Shown here piece by piece: positions 31,259 through 42,121 of a stretch of 64,000 nt of DNA. The position numbers were made by a program, and so were the translations under genes. Under the pieces are notes generated by a model, which was given only the letters and a program-made list of their open reading frames with translations, was not told the DNA's origin and did no database searches. Position 1 is the first letter of the stretch; every line of letters starts with the position of its first letter. The stretch comes from Nephrocerus scutellatus (Eukaryota > Arthropoda > Insecta > Diptera > Pipunculidae): positions 87,630,779 through 87,694,778 of the forward strand of contig OX352761.1 of NCBI GenBank assembly GCA_947095585.1. Direction: 5' to 3'.

Positions 31259-32340
31259 ACTATCCGAGCTTTGGCAAGCTCAGAAGCTCGCTTTACTATC
31301 ATATGTTTTAACTTGATCCGTGATTCCACTGAACACCCAATATTTACATCGTTTTTAAATTGATAGCACATAAAATGTTTGATATGCGTTGATTTGCATA
31401 TTATTCTGGTGCAGATTATAATGTACGAGTGCGGCCGCAGCCCATTGTACGAATAAACTGGCTCCTAGCTTGTATTAATTTGAATGCCAATTGTCTTACA
31501 ACGATATTTCCCAATATTTATTTAAGTTTAAAAATAACGGAAAAAAAGTTTGAAAATTAATTAAACTAAAGCTTGATTATGGTCTATATATCTCTTAAAT
31601 GTTTGTATACTGATGTAATATTTTATCAGTTTTAAAACCACAACAGTGAGTGTGTGAAATTGGTATATATACGGAAAAATCGTAAAAAAAAACAATCGAA
31701 CCCCAAAAAAACATCTGTCTATACTCTATAGAGTGGTTATAACGTGCAGAAGGAGGAACTTAGGGTTGGATTTTATTTGAACTGCTAAACGGAAAGCAAT
31801 GCGAGCAAAGCACCTGGAGGGAGAGTGTTGCCTTCGCGGAGTTGTGCACGACGTACCCGTAACTCTTTACTTTTGATGGTAGCAGAAATAACGCTTGAAT
31901 GGCTAGATACAGCTCTGCTGATAACTGACATTTATTTTCACACGACCATAGACGAAAGTGTCTGAATCCTACGATATAACCTACCCTCGAAAGTAGGCAT
32001 TATCTAAACTAGTGTGTTAACATAGAAAATACTTTGGTTATTTACTGCAGTCTCAGCGAACACACTCCCACAGAAGTTTTGCATTGCATGATCAGTTTAG
32101 CAGAAAAATTGTTTTGGTCGTGTGAAAAATAGCGTACATTACTCGCTGAAAAGTGCTTAACGTTCAGTTTCCCAACTCGTTATGTAATATACTATATAAA
32201 GCGTTTTATTACTGGTATCTTCTCTTATGCTGCGTTGCTTTGGCAAAGCCGGCTTAGCTTTACAAAGCAACAGCTTTTGGCTTTAAATTTTCGATGCATT
32301 TTAATTGTTATTTGTGTTAAACAAAACACCGCCTTATGGT
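31259..32340. other. Unassigned AT-rich stretch
   Basis: No coding frame or known element is recognised. Near 31,277 it holds a palindromic AAGCTCAGAAGCTCGC resembling the end of the 21.5-kb insertion, so another copy of that family may start here. Confidence 0.4.
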
Positions 32341-32564
32341 GAGAGCTATAACTAAAAAATGGATTTAGTTATAAATCCTAAAAACGTTTTGGATTCATTT
32401 TCGGCTTTATGCTTATGCGATTGTTGTTGTAAGCCTAGATGGATTAGCCAAAGCAATACAGCATTAATTGGTTCCCGAAAACTACGTTGTCCTTTTGGTT
32501 TGTTTTTTCGTTTTAGTAGTAATAAAATCTTTGGGAAGAGTAAAAGTATTAATATAGATATTAT

Positions 32565-33177
32565 TTACCTATCTTTTTCCCGAGCAATAGATAATTTAAG
32601 TTTTCTAACAAATTCCACGGGAAAGTCATTTTCTTCAGAATTGAAACTGGTTGGCGCATTACTACAGACTTGAAAATCAACTTCTCTGTCACAATCGTCC
32701 AATAAAATTTTGCTGTCATTACCATTAATTTCTGACGAACGTAACTTTTCGGTTTCGATTACTTTTTCATTTAAAGCAATCAGCAAATATTTCTCAGGCT
32801 CTGAGGTGCGTTTAGTTTTATATTCGAAATTTAGTGCTTTGTCTGATGCTGTCTTTTCTTCAGTATATTCCCCGCCTTCCGATGAGCAAGCCTTTTCGCC
32901 ATTTCTAACTGTCGTAATATTATTTGAATTTGTTCCACAATTAGTCGTGCCCTTGGAATTTACTATTATATGTTGTGGTTTCTAAAATAATGCAAATTAT
33001 TGCGTTTTATGAAGTTTATTCACTCATTTTACAAACGTTTTGGCTTATATCTGCAGTGTCCGATTCCGAAATATGAGTACTGCTAAGAATTTCATCCAGT
33101 TCAGATTCTTGGTCATCGAACATCTCGCCAATACTTTGGTATTCATCATATGATTCAATCGTTGGAGCTTTACTCAT
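32565..33177 (-). CDS. Unrecognised acidic two-exon gene
   Basis: Exon 1 is 33,037-33,177 (47 codons, ATG at 33,177) and exon 2 is 32,565-32,981 (139 codons with stop). The 55-bp intron between them begins GTTTGT and ends ATTTTAG; splicing keeps phase 0 and gives about 185 residues with no stop. Exon 1 is acidic (QSIGEMFDDQESELDEIL). Exon 2 is Glu/Asn/Ser-rich with EKYLLIALNEKVIETEKLR, and ends VEFVRKLKLSIAREKDR. No domain is recognised. The stop overlaps AG-GTAAAT, a plausible donor, but I could not find a third exon in phase. It could be a host gene fragment or a transposon accessory protein. The donor is weak. Confidence 0.4.
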
Positions 33178-33495
33178 TGTTAAGTAGATTGAAATATTAA
33201 CACTTAATAAAATAAAAAATATTTATGAAATTAGATCGGAGTGTTGTTTATGAACAATAGTGAACTGACAAAGTGACGAACTAGTTTTCAATTTGCTTTG
33301 AACGTGAAGCAAACTAGTATTTTTTTTTTCAATTTACAATTTGGATTGAGTGGTGCGCACAAAATCAATCCTAGGTCCCTTTTAATTTGCTGATTAGATT
33401 TAAAGCGGATTTATACTACAGCCGTGCGAGAAAAATGAGTGGGCCGACTTATAGTTTAATTGAAGCTGTGGTTAGCCAGAATAGATTTACGTTAA

Positions 33496-33742
33496 ATTTT
33501 TTTTCGTAAAACTCTACCCCAGAATCGCGCTCTACCCCAGAACTTTTCAAAAAGGAAATCGAACATGAAAGGCGAAAATCTTTTGTTTAAATTTTTTTGC
33601 TGCATGTGTTGTTGTTGTGTTAGTATAAAGAGGGGTAAATCTCCTAACATATCGAGAGCTGTTTTAGCTCTACGGTAGAGGCATTTTGAAGGGGAAACGA
33701 AACGAAACGAAAAATCTGGGGCAGAGTTTTACGAAAAAAAAA
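33496..33742. mobile_element. 247-bp MITE with TTAA flanks
   Basis: Inverted repeats of about 26 bp (T-run then CGTAAAACTCTACCCCAG, and CTGGGGCAGAGTTTTACG then A-run), with one internal mismatch. TTAA lies directly outside both ends (33,492-33,495 and 33,743-33,746). No ORF. A TTAA duplication suggests mobilisation by a piggyBac-type transposase, though the ends do not start with the usual CCC. Confidence 0.7.
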
Positions 33743-33851
33743 TTAACATTACACTACGCGAATGTTATGTGGTATTTTTTTTGTTCAAGAAATCTGCGCT
33801 CGAGCTCCGATGTTTTCTTAAAAAAATGAACACTTAAAAAAAACAGGATAT

Positions 33852-34140
33852 TAGCTGTATTTTATTGAAATCCGAATAAGGAATTCGAATGTCAAAACCA
33901 GCCAAACAGCAGGTTTTACAATTCCAGAGAAGGAATTCGACAGTGCAATTGTGTTGTAATTCCTTATTCCTCGGCAATAAAATACGGCTATTATAATTAT
34001 TTTATAGCTGTATTTTATATGAATTCGAATTGGGAATTACAACAACAATTGCACTGTCGAATTCCTTCTTTGGAATTTGAAAACCTGCTGTTTGGCTGGT
34101 TTTGACATTCGAATTCGGATTCCAAATAAAATACAGCTTA
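33852..34140. repeat. Inverted pair of ~137-bp MITEs forming a long hairpin
   Basis: The left arm 33,852-33,990 and right arm 34,005-34,140 are near-perfect reverse complements around a 14-bp spacer (TTATAATTATTTTA). Each arm itself begins and ends with the inverted repeat TAGCTGTATTTTAT, so each is a tiny element, and the two lie head to head. Shared core: CAAAACCAGCCAAACAGCAG and GAAGGAATTCGACAGTGCAA. Confidence 0.85.
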
Positions 34141-34295
34141 TATCTGCAAGGGAAATATTGACCCCTATTCCGGCGACAAAATTTTATCATATTATCATTT
34201 TATTATGTTATATAAAATAAAAAATGCTATTTTGGTATTCCGATAAAAAAACGTTCATTCCTCATTTATTTAGGATGATAAAATTTTCATCATTA

Positions 34296-34405
34296 GAATT
34301 CAACACCGCGCCAATCTACGGATGCTCCGAGATGCAAGTGATCCTTATGGATTGCCCTCATTCCGATTCAAGAAATTGTTTAGGCTTAATAAGCGAACAG
34401 TGTAA
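34296..34405 (+). pseudogene. Harbinger transposase N-terminal scrap
   Basis: Reads LRMLRDASDPYGLPSFRFKK, then LFRLNKRTV. This is the pre-catalytic 'R-D--nP-elP---F-k-fRL-k--v' region typical of PIF/Harbinger transposases. It belongs to a different family from the transposase at 35.5-37 kb. Confidence 0.55.
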
Positions 34406-34506
34406 TTTTTAATACTAAAGTTGAAGCTAATGTCACGGAAATCAACAATCCCCTTCAGAATTAAATTACTTTGTACTCTACATTTCTATGGTCATGAGTC
34501 ATATCA

Positions 34507-34616
34507 GGGATTTTGTATGTAACTATAATGATGTTGGGACCTGGATGTGTGTGATGCGGAGGGCAAAGCGATTTTGTATTTAGAATGACGTTGGGACCTG
34601 GATGTGTGTGATACGG
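34507..34616. repeat. Imperfect 55-bp tandem duplication
   Basis: TTGGGACCTGGATGTGTGTG occurs twice, preceded each time by a GATTTTGTAT phrase. It lies at the 3' edge of the Myb/SANT-like scrap and duplicates the SHTSRSQ-H residues. Confidence 0.75.
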
Positions 34617-34704
34617 CTGCATTTAACAAATTGACTAATTCATCCCATATCTCTTGCACTGAATCATTGGAATCTTTTTTAGGAGGACTAAGGATGATTC
34701 TCAA
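34590..34704 (-). pseudogene. Myb/SANT-like accessory protein scrap of Harbinger
   Basis: The minus strand reads PPKKDSNDSVQEIWDELVNL, then LNAAV, like helix 1-2 of the Myb/SANT domain in Harbinger accessory proteins (W-el---LN--g). Only one helix pair remains. DNA between 34,705 and 35,100 is AT-rich with nothing recognised. Confidence 0.4.
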
Positions 34705-35549
34705 GAAATAATATGTATATATCGTATTGCTCGGGGGTTGTTTTGGATTGGCGTGTAATTTTTTCTAAAATTTAATAAAATTTAAAGTGTAAATTACTAA
34801 AAATTACATAAAAAATAAAAACTATAAATAACCAAAAAAGTTTTTATACCGACCTATAATTAATGCAAATCTGTTAATATAAACATTTTTAAAAAATACG
34901 TATAGAAACACAAGAGAAAAAAAATGCACTAGATTTTTTTAAATTAATTGCACAAGCTCATGTTACAGTAAAAGTTAAAATAACATACCATGGTTAGAAT
35001 ACCGAATTAAAAAAAATTTTATGTTACCTCGTTTTTAAAAATTATAACATAAGAAAATAACATACAATTTTGAAATCCCGGAATACGGGCCATTATCTAT
35101 AGGATTATATATCAATGGAAAATATCCGTACGAGACGAGAGAAGTAGTACATTTTTCAATGTTACCATAATGCTATAGATAACATTTCTCATGTTACTAT
35201 AAAATAACTATAACATTCGCGTATGTTAATGTCTTCTGGCTACCCAGAACTTTAATTTAACTATAGTCTAAATTATCCATAATGGAGACACGGCTATAGT
35301 CTGAATTCTCCATTATGGAGAATCATCTGAAGTACACGAGTAGAACACCTCTTAAGTTACTTCCTTGTCCAATTTGCCCAATTTTTAACTGAAGTTAACC
35401 TTGCATCTCCACCTGACATAATTTATACTATTACCATTAAAATATATGGTAAGAAAAATTTTCAATATGGCTACGGGTGTGGTAAACTTACTATAAATTT
35501 GACATTTGTGTATCATTATTTTGTTGAATGTTACTAGTGTCATACACAC

Positions 35550-36981
35550 ATGTTATCAAATAATAAAAAAATTAAAATTGCGCTTGGGATAAAAGTTTTA
35601 AAAGATTTAAAAGAATTACAACAGCAAGAAATGGAAGAAAAAAGAAAACGAAAAGCCCATTCTTTTTGGGTTAATCCCTTTTTAATAAAACGAAGTGAAC
35701 ACGATATTGAAATGGCTTTGCTGAAAGATTTAAATTGGGGTAGCAACTTTAAAAATTTTACCAGAATGCATATTGGTGAATTTGAGGAAGTGTTATCCTT
35801 GATAAGTTTTCTTGCTTTATACATAATTTATTTTGTTTAATATGAAATAAATTTGTAAATTTGTATACTTCTTTAAAATGTTTCTAAGTGAGTTGAATTA
35901 TTTTCATGAGATAACTATATTATTTAGGTTGAAGCGGCAATAAAAAAACAAACCACAGTTTTGCGATAAGCGATTTCATCAAGAGTACGACTAGTTGTAA
36001 CATTAAGGTTCATTGCAACTGGAGACAGTTACCGTTCTTTGGAGTACGTATCAAGAGTGTCATATAAGACAATATCGAAATTTGTGCCAGAAGTTCTTCA
36101 AGCTATATGTAATGCACTCCAACCCAAGGTAAACTAAAATGAAAAAACTAAATTATATTTGCGGACAACACAATATTTTTTAATTCTTATTCATTTATAG
36201 GTTCCACAGACACAAGAAGTTTGGGGTAGAGTAGCTGAAGGCTTTAATAAAATGTGGCAATTTCCACATACGTTGGGTGCTATTGATGGTAAGCATATAC
36301 GTTTCAAAGCCCCACCAAATTCTGGATCTAATTTTTACTGCTACAAGGGCCACTTCAGTATAATTTTGTTTGCGATGGTTGATGCCCACGGAAAATTTTT
36401 GTTCGTTGATGTGGGATCAAATGGCCGCATTAATGATAGCACTATATATAAAGACAGCTGTTTTTATGAAGCATTGTCAAAAGGGGTTTTGAATATACCT
36501 TCGCCAGTAAACTTACCTGGACAAGATTCGGAAACATCGTTTTTCTTCATCGGTGATGCATTATCGGCATTCCCATTATCACGAAATCTGCTGAAGCCGT
36601 TCAATAGAAACATAGCCTTATATGTTTCTGAAAAAGTTTTTAATTATCGGCTATGCCGAGCAAGAATGATTGTTGAAAGAGCATTTGGCAGATTAGTTGC
36701 TCGATTCCGGATATTTCACAGGCCTATAGAGACTTCACTAGATACCACAGATTTAATAGTGAAGGCTTCCTGTGCGATACACAACTTTTTAACCCGTGAA
36801 AGTTTTAATGTAATGCAAGAAAATGAGATTTATGACAACAAAAATGATTATTTTGGACCCATCGACATGCAGTACGTTGATCGTTGAAACTAATAAATTG
36901 GTCGCATCTACAAGACAAAATATTATGAAATACGTGATGTCAGATGGAGTTATTGAAAATCAATGGAAACACATTGATTAA
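35550..36981 (+). pseudogene. PIF/Harbinger transposase, one stop and one frameshift
   Basis: Exon 1 (35,550-about 35,802) reads RKRKAHSFWVNPFLIKRSEH and FTRMHIGEFEEVLSLI. Exon 2 (from about 35,929) continues VEAAIKKQTTVLR, then TAA at 35,967-35,969 where relatives have a sense codon, then LRFIATGDSYRSLEYVSRVS to CNALQPK (36,129). Exon 3, after a GTAAAC...TTTATAG intron, runs VPQTQEVWGRVAEGFNKMWQ. The catalytic domain is intact: LGAIDGKH, FIGDALSAFPLSRN and ARMIVERAFGRLVARFRIF hold the acidic residues expected of the DDE triad. A one-base shift near 36,885 breaks the tail, which otherwise ends VMSDGVIENQWKHID at 36,981. The exon 1 donor is unclear. It would cut and paste the element at 3-bp targets together with the MADF partner. 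Confidence 0.8.
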
Positions 36982-37124
36982 TTTTATACATAATTTTTAA
37001 ATAAAATACAAATTTTATAAAAAAATACACAGAATTCATTTATTTTCATTTCAGAACAAGTAATATAATAAAAAAAATTAGTTAATTCAGTCATCAAATA
37101 AAAAAAAATAAGAAAAATTTAAAT

Positions 37125-38079
37125 TTAAAGAATTTCGTTTTCTTCAATGTTTGCAATATGCATAGCATCTTGCAATATATCTTGTAAATGCAAAGGAGCA
37201 GGTGATTTAGTTGGTATACTGGCTTGAATTATTATTTTTTTAAACTGTGATTGTTGAATAAATCTATTTGGTTGAACATAAATTCCTGATGATGACGATG
37301 ATGTTGAACAAGGTGAAAATGAGGTTAAAGGGCAAGCTATTGACGTGGTAATTGTGAATTATGTACGCGGATTCTCATATTAGTTAGCAGCTGATGAATT
37401 TCCCCCATACATCGGATTGCATGAATTTGCGGTACTTGCCGTATCTGATCAGGTATACGGATTCCACAAATGTGCTGAACTGATCTCTAGCCGGTTCGGA
37501 ATTAACGGATGAAATAAATTTATTTAATGCCTCATCAAAATTGATGTTTTCATTTTGATTGGAGGTTTTTCCTTTTTTTCTTGATGGTGGATTCCTTTCG
37601 AGCCGATCGGGATCTTCAATGTTACTTTCTTCGGAATATTCTAGTGATTGGGTTGATACTTCAGACATAGGCGAATCACTTGTGTTTGCATCTAAATTCT
37701 ATAAACAAAAATAAAACATAAACACATTATGTATCATAATTTTTATTATGTAAAATAATGAAAAACCTTACATTTAAATTGCTTTGGCTTTTCCTATAAA
37801 CTATACAAGGATCAAGAAAACTCATAGCTGTAAAATAGAACAGGTTACTTTCTATAATCTCTTCCAAACCGGCTCCAGATTTTTTTGAGTTTAAAATTTT
37901 CTTTTTTTCAGCTGTATATGCGGTACGAAGATTTTTTCGTCCATTTTCATATCAGCCGCTATTTTGCGATACGCACTATTTTTAATATCAGTGCGCCTGA
38001 TTAGTTTGGAATTGATATTCCATAAACATTCATGCTCCTTGTAGTGGCTTATTAATTCAATAACCTGTCTATCATTCAC
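37125..38079 (-). pseudogene. Harbinger MADF protein, original locus
   Basis: Exon 1 (38,079 downward) encodes a MADF domain: MNDRQVIELISHYKEHECLW, then NINSKLIRRTDIKNSAYRKI. A small deletion near 37,935 shifts the frame after DMKMDE. The intron runs from GTAAGG to TTTATAG, and exon 2 opens NLDANTSDSPMSE. Exon 2 is Ser/Glu/Pro-rich, with FDEALNKFISSVNSEPARDQ (possibly a BESS-like interaction motif), and ends LHLQDILQDAMHIANIEENE, then IL and a stop at 37,125. It has further shifts near 37,360-37,460. Such proteins bind DNA and help the transposase reach the nucleus. The natural C-terminus is visible only here, because in the array it is replaced after ILQD. Confidence 0.7.
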
Positions 38080-38554
38080 TTTTGGTAAAAAATTAAAATT
38101 AACAAAATTAAAAATTTATTAAACAATCGACAACTATTGCACGAATCACAATAAAAAGAAAATGAGGCCATTTTTATTTCGAGGAAATGTCAACATATTG
38201 TATACCATCAAGTTATGCCGAGATTGTATACCGTGATGTTAGTATTGATGTTAGTTTGATGGTATTGCGTGTCTCCACTAGCAAACTGTTCTAAAATTAA
38301 TGGTAGAACTCAATCAGTCAGCATCGAGCGCTCAACACGAGCACATCTTTAAAGATCCCGCACCATATCGCTCAACTACCTGCTACCGGCAACGGAAAAA
38401 AAAACCATCTCACCAAAAAGCGAGCATTTCGCTACCTGCGACTTTTGAAAATATTTAGCTTCACTAATTACTTTTTAATTTCAGGCACATATTTAAAATT
38501 AATAGTCATTTAATTTCAGATCAAGTTTTTTCATTTTCCAGCCCTAAAAAATTG

Positions 38555-40032
38555 GTAAAAAACAGAAAAGGAAGGAAAAAGTCAACGAGGTCTTATCCTT
38601 AATTAAGGAACAAATCACCAACCATGGTGGGGATTTCCTCTCGTCATTGTACGAAAGGCTGGATGAAGTCAACCAGCTTTGCGAGGAATCAGCTACCTCT
38701 GTAGAGGAGAGCATGAGCGTATGCAATGAATCGGACACTGAAGTGCCCGTGTCCAGCAGTGGTGGAGAGGATAACTCCAGCGACGAAGACAGTCGCAAAG
38801 CTTGGTCTACTCCCGAAACCATGCCCGCAAAGGCAAAAAAAAGGAGGTTTTCTGGAAATTCCAGACCATCATCTCCACCAACATCATCTTCTCCTGCAGT
38901 GGCTGCTGTTGATAAAAAATTGCTGTTGATAAAACAGCTATACCAAAAGAGTCCCAAAAGGTCTCAAATAAGAAGGCACCACCACCAGTCGCTCCGTCAA
39001 GCCAAAAATCCCAAACGACGGGACCAACAGCAAAACCTTTTCTCATGCCGCCAATAGTCTGCTTCAGACTAAACGTCGCTGAACTATCAAAGTTCACGAA
39101 GAGCGCCAACATTAGTTGCAGAATTCGCAACATCAACAGCAACAAATCAGTCGTTACGCCCATGAACAGAGATGGCCATCAGCTAATTCGGTCTTTCCTA
39201 CAATCGGGAAAGACTGAATTTAGCTGCAAAGGAGGACAGGAAAGAAATGTTGGTCCTAAAAGGTATTCACGACTCCTTTGATGCTGAAGATGTCAAGGAA
39301 GCGTTGACGACAGAGGGTGTCCCTGTACTAGTGGTGAAACCCTTCAAATCTCAAAGGACTGACAAGAAATTTATTCATTTCATTGTCGAGCTAGAGAAGA
39401 ACTGCGATAAAGCGGCAGTTTGCTCAAAAACCCTCCTTTTGAACCAGTTGGTGCATTGGGAAAAACTCAAATCGGCGGGCATTACTCAATGCAGAAACTG
39501 CCAAAAATTTGGACATGTCGCAAGTAATTGCGGCATGAAATACAGATGCGCCAAGTGCAAAGACGAGCACTTGCCTGGCCAATGCCCAAGAAATGCAGAC
39601 AATATAAAAGACGACAACGTTTTCTGCACAAACTGCCAGAAAAATGGACATCCTGCAGACTATAAAGGATGTCCAAAATATAAGGAAAAGATGGCTGAAA
39701 AGCTTAAAACCGCACAAAAGAAGAAGGAACAACATAAATTCGCCCAGATGTCTGCTTCAAAAGCCATAGTAAAGGGAGTAAGTTTTGCTAGTATAGCTGC
39801 TATGGGGACTTCCAGCAAGCCAGCAACGATCAGCAAGCCTCTAACAAGGAGCCATGCAGCATAAAACAGCAAACCAATAAAAAAGCCAGCCGTTAAACCT
39901 GTACCATCTACCAGAAAAGCCAACATCTTCGACGATACGGAGAGGCTATTTGGAGCTGACCTCTTCACAATTTTACAGAAGGCAAGAGAAGTCGTTTTGG
40001 GTCGACTTATTTGTGAATTATGTTCACAATAA
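38555..40032 (+). pseudogene. LINE ORF1, unit 1
   Basis: The start codon is lost (AATTGG in place of AATGGG at about 38,552). A frameshift follows the VAAVDKK region (about 38,918), and an 8-nt deletion follows KTEF (about 39,221). The frame from 39,247 is open for 205 codons and carries the full set of knuckles: CRNCQKFGHVASNC, CAKCKDEHLPGQC and CTNCQKNGHPADYKGC (CX2CX4HX4C, CX2CX3HX4C, CX2CX4HX6C), typical of Jockey-type gag. A TAA follows SHAA at 39,862. The 45-nt PANYSSLDDRSKTTV block is absent. Confidence 0.75.
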
Positions 40033-42004
40033 GCAGGATAAGTATATTCTCATATAATGTGAATTCCATTTATTCGTTAGCCAGGCGTATCACACTAACA
40101 TTATTTATTAAAACTAATAAACCTGACATTCTTCTTTTACAGGAAACAAATCTCACTGGGAGAAATCCTTTCAGTCCAGACGGATACAATATCCACAGGT
40201 TCAACAAAGGCAGTAGACGCTCTGGGACGGCGGTCCTTATCAGGAACACTATGGCAGGCGAAAAGGTCGAAATTAGTGGTCTACGTAGCATGGAAGCAAC
40301 AGCTGTCAACATTAAAGTCAACGAAGTGGAGACCTTGCTGGTGATATCGGTGTACAATCACTGTAACGCAACGAGGGAAGACATCCAACGGGATTTGCAA
40401 ACTTTCTGCAACACCTCCTCTAGACACATATACTGTGTTGTTGGAGGTGATTTAAATGCTAAACATACTCGATGGCAGGACGAAGTGTGCAATCACAAGG
40501 GAAGGGTCATTACAGACTGGATGGACTCAAATCCGCATCAGCACACGATGGCTATAGTTTCACAGCTCCGAAAGACGTACCCTCGGACACCGTCAACTCT
40601 GGATTTCTTTCTGGCAACCACAAATTTCTTAAATATTCTCCCAGAATTAAGAAATTATTCCTGCTTGGCGCATGATAGCGACTCGGATCATATGGCCATA
40701 GAGCTTCGAGTGAGGCTGAACCAGCGAATTGCACAAGTCACCCCAACACCTGAACTTCACATCAACTTTAAGAAAATAAACTGGAACTGGTTTAGATCAG
40801 AAGTTGAAGCTGAACTTCCTAATCCAGCGGCTTGCAGAAATCTGGAGAATACAGAAATTGATGTAGCTATCAGAAATTTTGAGATTACAGTGAATTCAGC
40901 CATTGATCGGCAGAAAACAATTCGCACTAGCAGGGATCGCTTTCAACACTTGCCTGAGCATATACAGGCCATATATGCTCACAAGCAACGGCTTAGGAAA
41001 CGCCTTCAGAGAATCTTCATTAGGACACTTAACGCAGTCAACGACGAATACCCTTCTATACTTTCGCAACTGTGTTGTACAGTTAACATGTGTCGTCAAG
41101 CTGTGCGGAGGTTTCAGGAAGATGAACTGACCAAACGGCTCCAGGACATCAAACCAGGCCCTGATGCTTTTAGGAAGCTGAACTCTCTGGTTGGAAAGCG
41201 TATTTCCATTCCAGAGATTATCACCATTGAAGATCGAACAGTATCCAGCGCTGTTGAAAAAGCGGAAGCCTTTGCCTGCCATTTTGAAAGGAGCTTTACG
41301 GACCGACCACCAACGCATCTTCCAGATTTCTTGTAAGAGGTTGAAAGTCTTGTGGAAGACACCACTTCTCCAGGAAATACTATAGTGCAGTTCAGTGAAG
41401 AAAATCACGCCAACGCACCTGTAGACGTCGATATGTTTACCGGAACAGCTGTTGTCAATGATTTGATTATGAGTGGAAACTCAAAAAAATCATCAGGCAC
41501 AGATTGGATTTCTAAATTTTTGCTTAAAAAGTTACCGGGTATGGCAATTTTGATGTTAACCATCATTTTCAACAATTGCCTAAACAATGGCTACTTTGCG
41601 GACAACTGGAAGGTGGCAAGGTAGTACCAGTACCCAAGAAAACTGACCGCTCCAGCGTAACTGGTTACCGTCCAATAGCTCTACTGTGTTGTATCAGTAA
41701 AGTATTGGAATCATTGATCCGTAAAAAGATCAATACGTTTTGTACGGAAAGAAATCTTATTCCTTCCTTTCAGTACGGTTTCCGAGAGAAGCACTCTACG
41801 CTGCACCCTCTGCTGAAGCTTCACAGTGACGTCACTAAAGGACTGAACGTCAAAAGTAGTACAGTGGCCTGTTTGCTAGACATCGGAAAAGCTTTCGATA
41901 GTGTCTTGATAAACGGGCTACTGTACAAGCTTTTTAGTTTTGGTTTCCCCAATTATATTGTAAAAATAATTAAAAATTTTCTTTTTAACAGGGTCTTCTT
42001 TGTA
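40020..42004 (+). pseudogene. LINE ORF2, unit 1 (endonuclease + partial RT)
   Basis: The best-preserved ORF2 in the array: 438 codons open from the ATG at 40,020. A complete APE endonuclease is present (FSYNVNSIYS, LLLQETNL, CVVGGDLNAKHTRW, STLDFFLATT, SDSDHMAIEL), then the linker up to TAA at 41,334. A single missing base near 41,620 (WKVAR-stop) shifts the RT fingers. RT continues VTGYRPIALLCCISKVLESL, FQYGFREKHSTLHPL and LLDIGKAFDSVL, where Glu-to-Gly and Trp-to-Leu changes are unique to this unit. It is cut at NRVFFVH before the GVPQGS and YxDD blocks, so no catalytic palm centre exists. Confidence 0.8.
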
Positions 42005-42121
42005 CATCTTGCAATATATCTTTTAAATGCAAAGAAGCAGGTGATTTAGTTGGTGTACTGGCTTGAATTATTATTTTTTTAAACGGTGATTGTTGAATAA
42101 ATCTATTTGGTTGAACATAAA

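Larger units (their letters stand above)
33408..35335. mobile_element. Deleted PIF/Harbinger (Myb/SANT type) with nested MITEs
   Basis: The ends match each other in inverted order: ATACTACAGCCGTGCGAGAA at about 33,413, and the reverse complement of the 35,280-35,330 region (GAATTCAGACTATAGCCGTG). Inside are a transposase N-terminal scrap on the plus strand (34,296-34,405) and a Myb/SANT-like scrap on the minus strand (34,590-34,700), in the convergent layout of Harbinger elements. The catalytic domain is gone. The 1,206 MITE is a much shorter relative. Confidence 0.6.
35283..38277 (+). mobile_element. PIF/Harbinger transposon (MADF type), nearly complete
   Basis: Carries both genes of an autonomous Harbinger: a transposase on the plus strand and a MADF-domain protein on the minus strand, converging near 37.0 kb. 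A short inverted match, TGGAGACACG (35,283) and CGTGTCTCCA (ending about 38,276), may mark the ends but overlaps the neighbouring MITE, so the left edge is uncertain. The right end is only about 40 bp from the 5' end of the first array LINE. Confidence 0.7.
37166..42004 (+). repeat. Array unit 1 (founder side)
   Basis: The Harbinger part is continuous with the rest of the transposon to the left, and the LINE starts at 38,315 (CAGTCAGCAT). It lacks the TGA and other mutations shared by units 2-6, and so preserves the state before amplification at several sites. Confidence 0.9.

Noticed and set aside
38080..38320. Clear 3-bp target duplication for the Harbinger at 35.3-38.3 kb
   Set aside because: The candidate ends TGGAGACACG/CGTGTCTCCA are flanked by different trinucleotides, and the left one overlaps a MITE end, so I do not claim a duplication.
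40896..41408. 170-codon minus-strand frame across the ORF2 linker in every unit
   Set aside because: Antisense shadow of ORF2; no recognisable domain.
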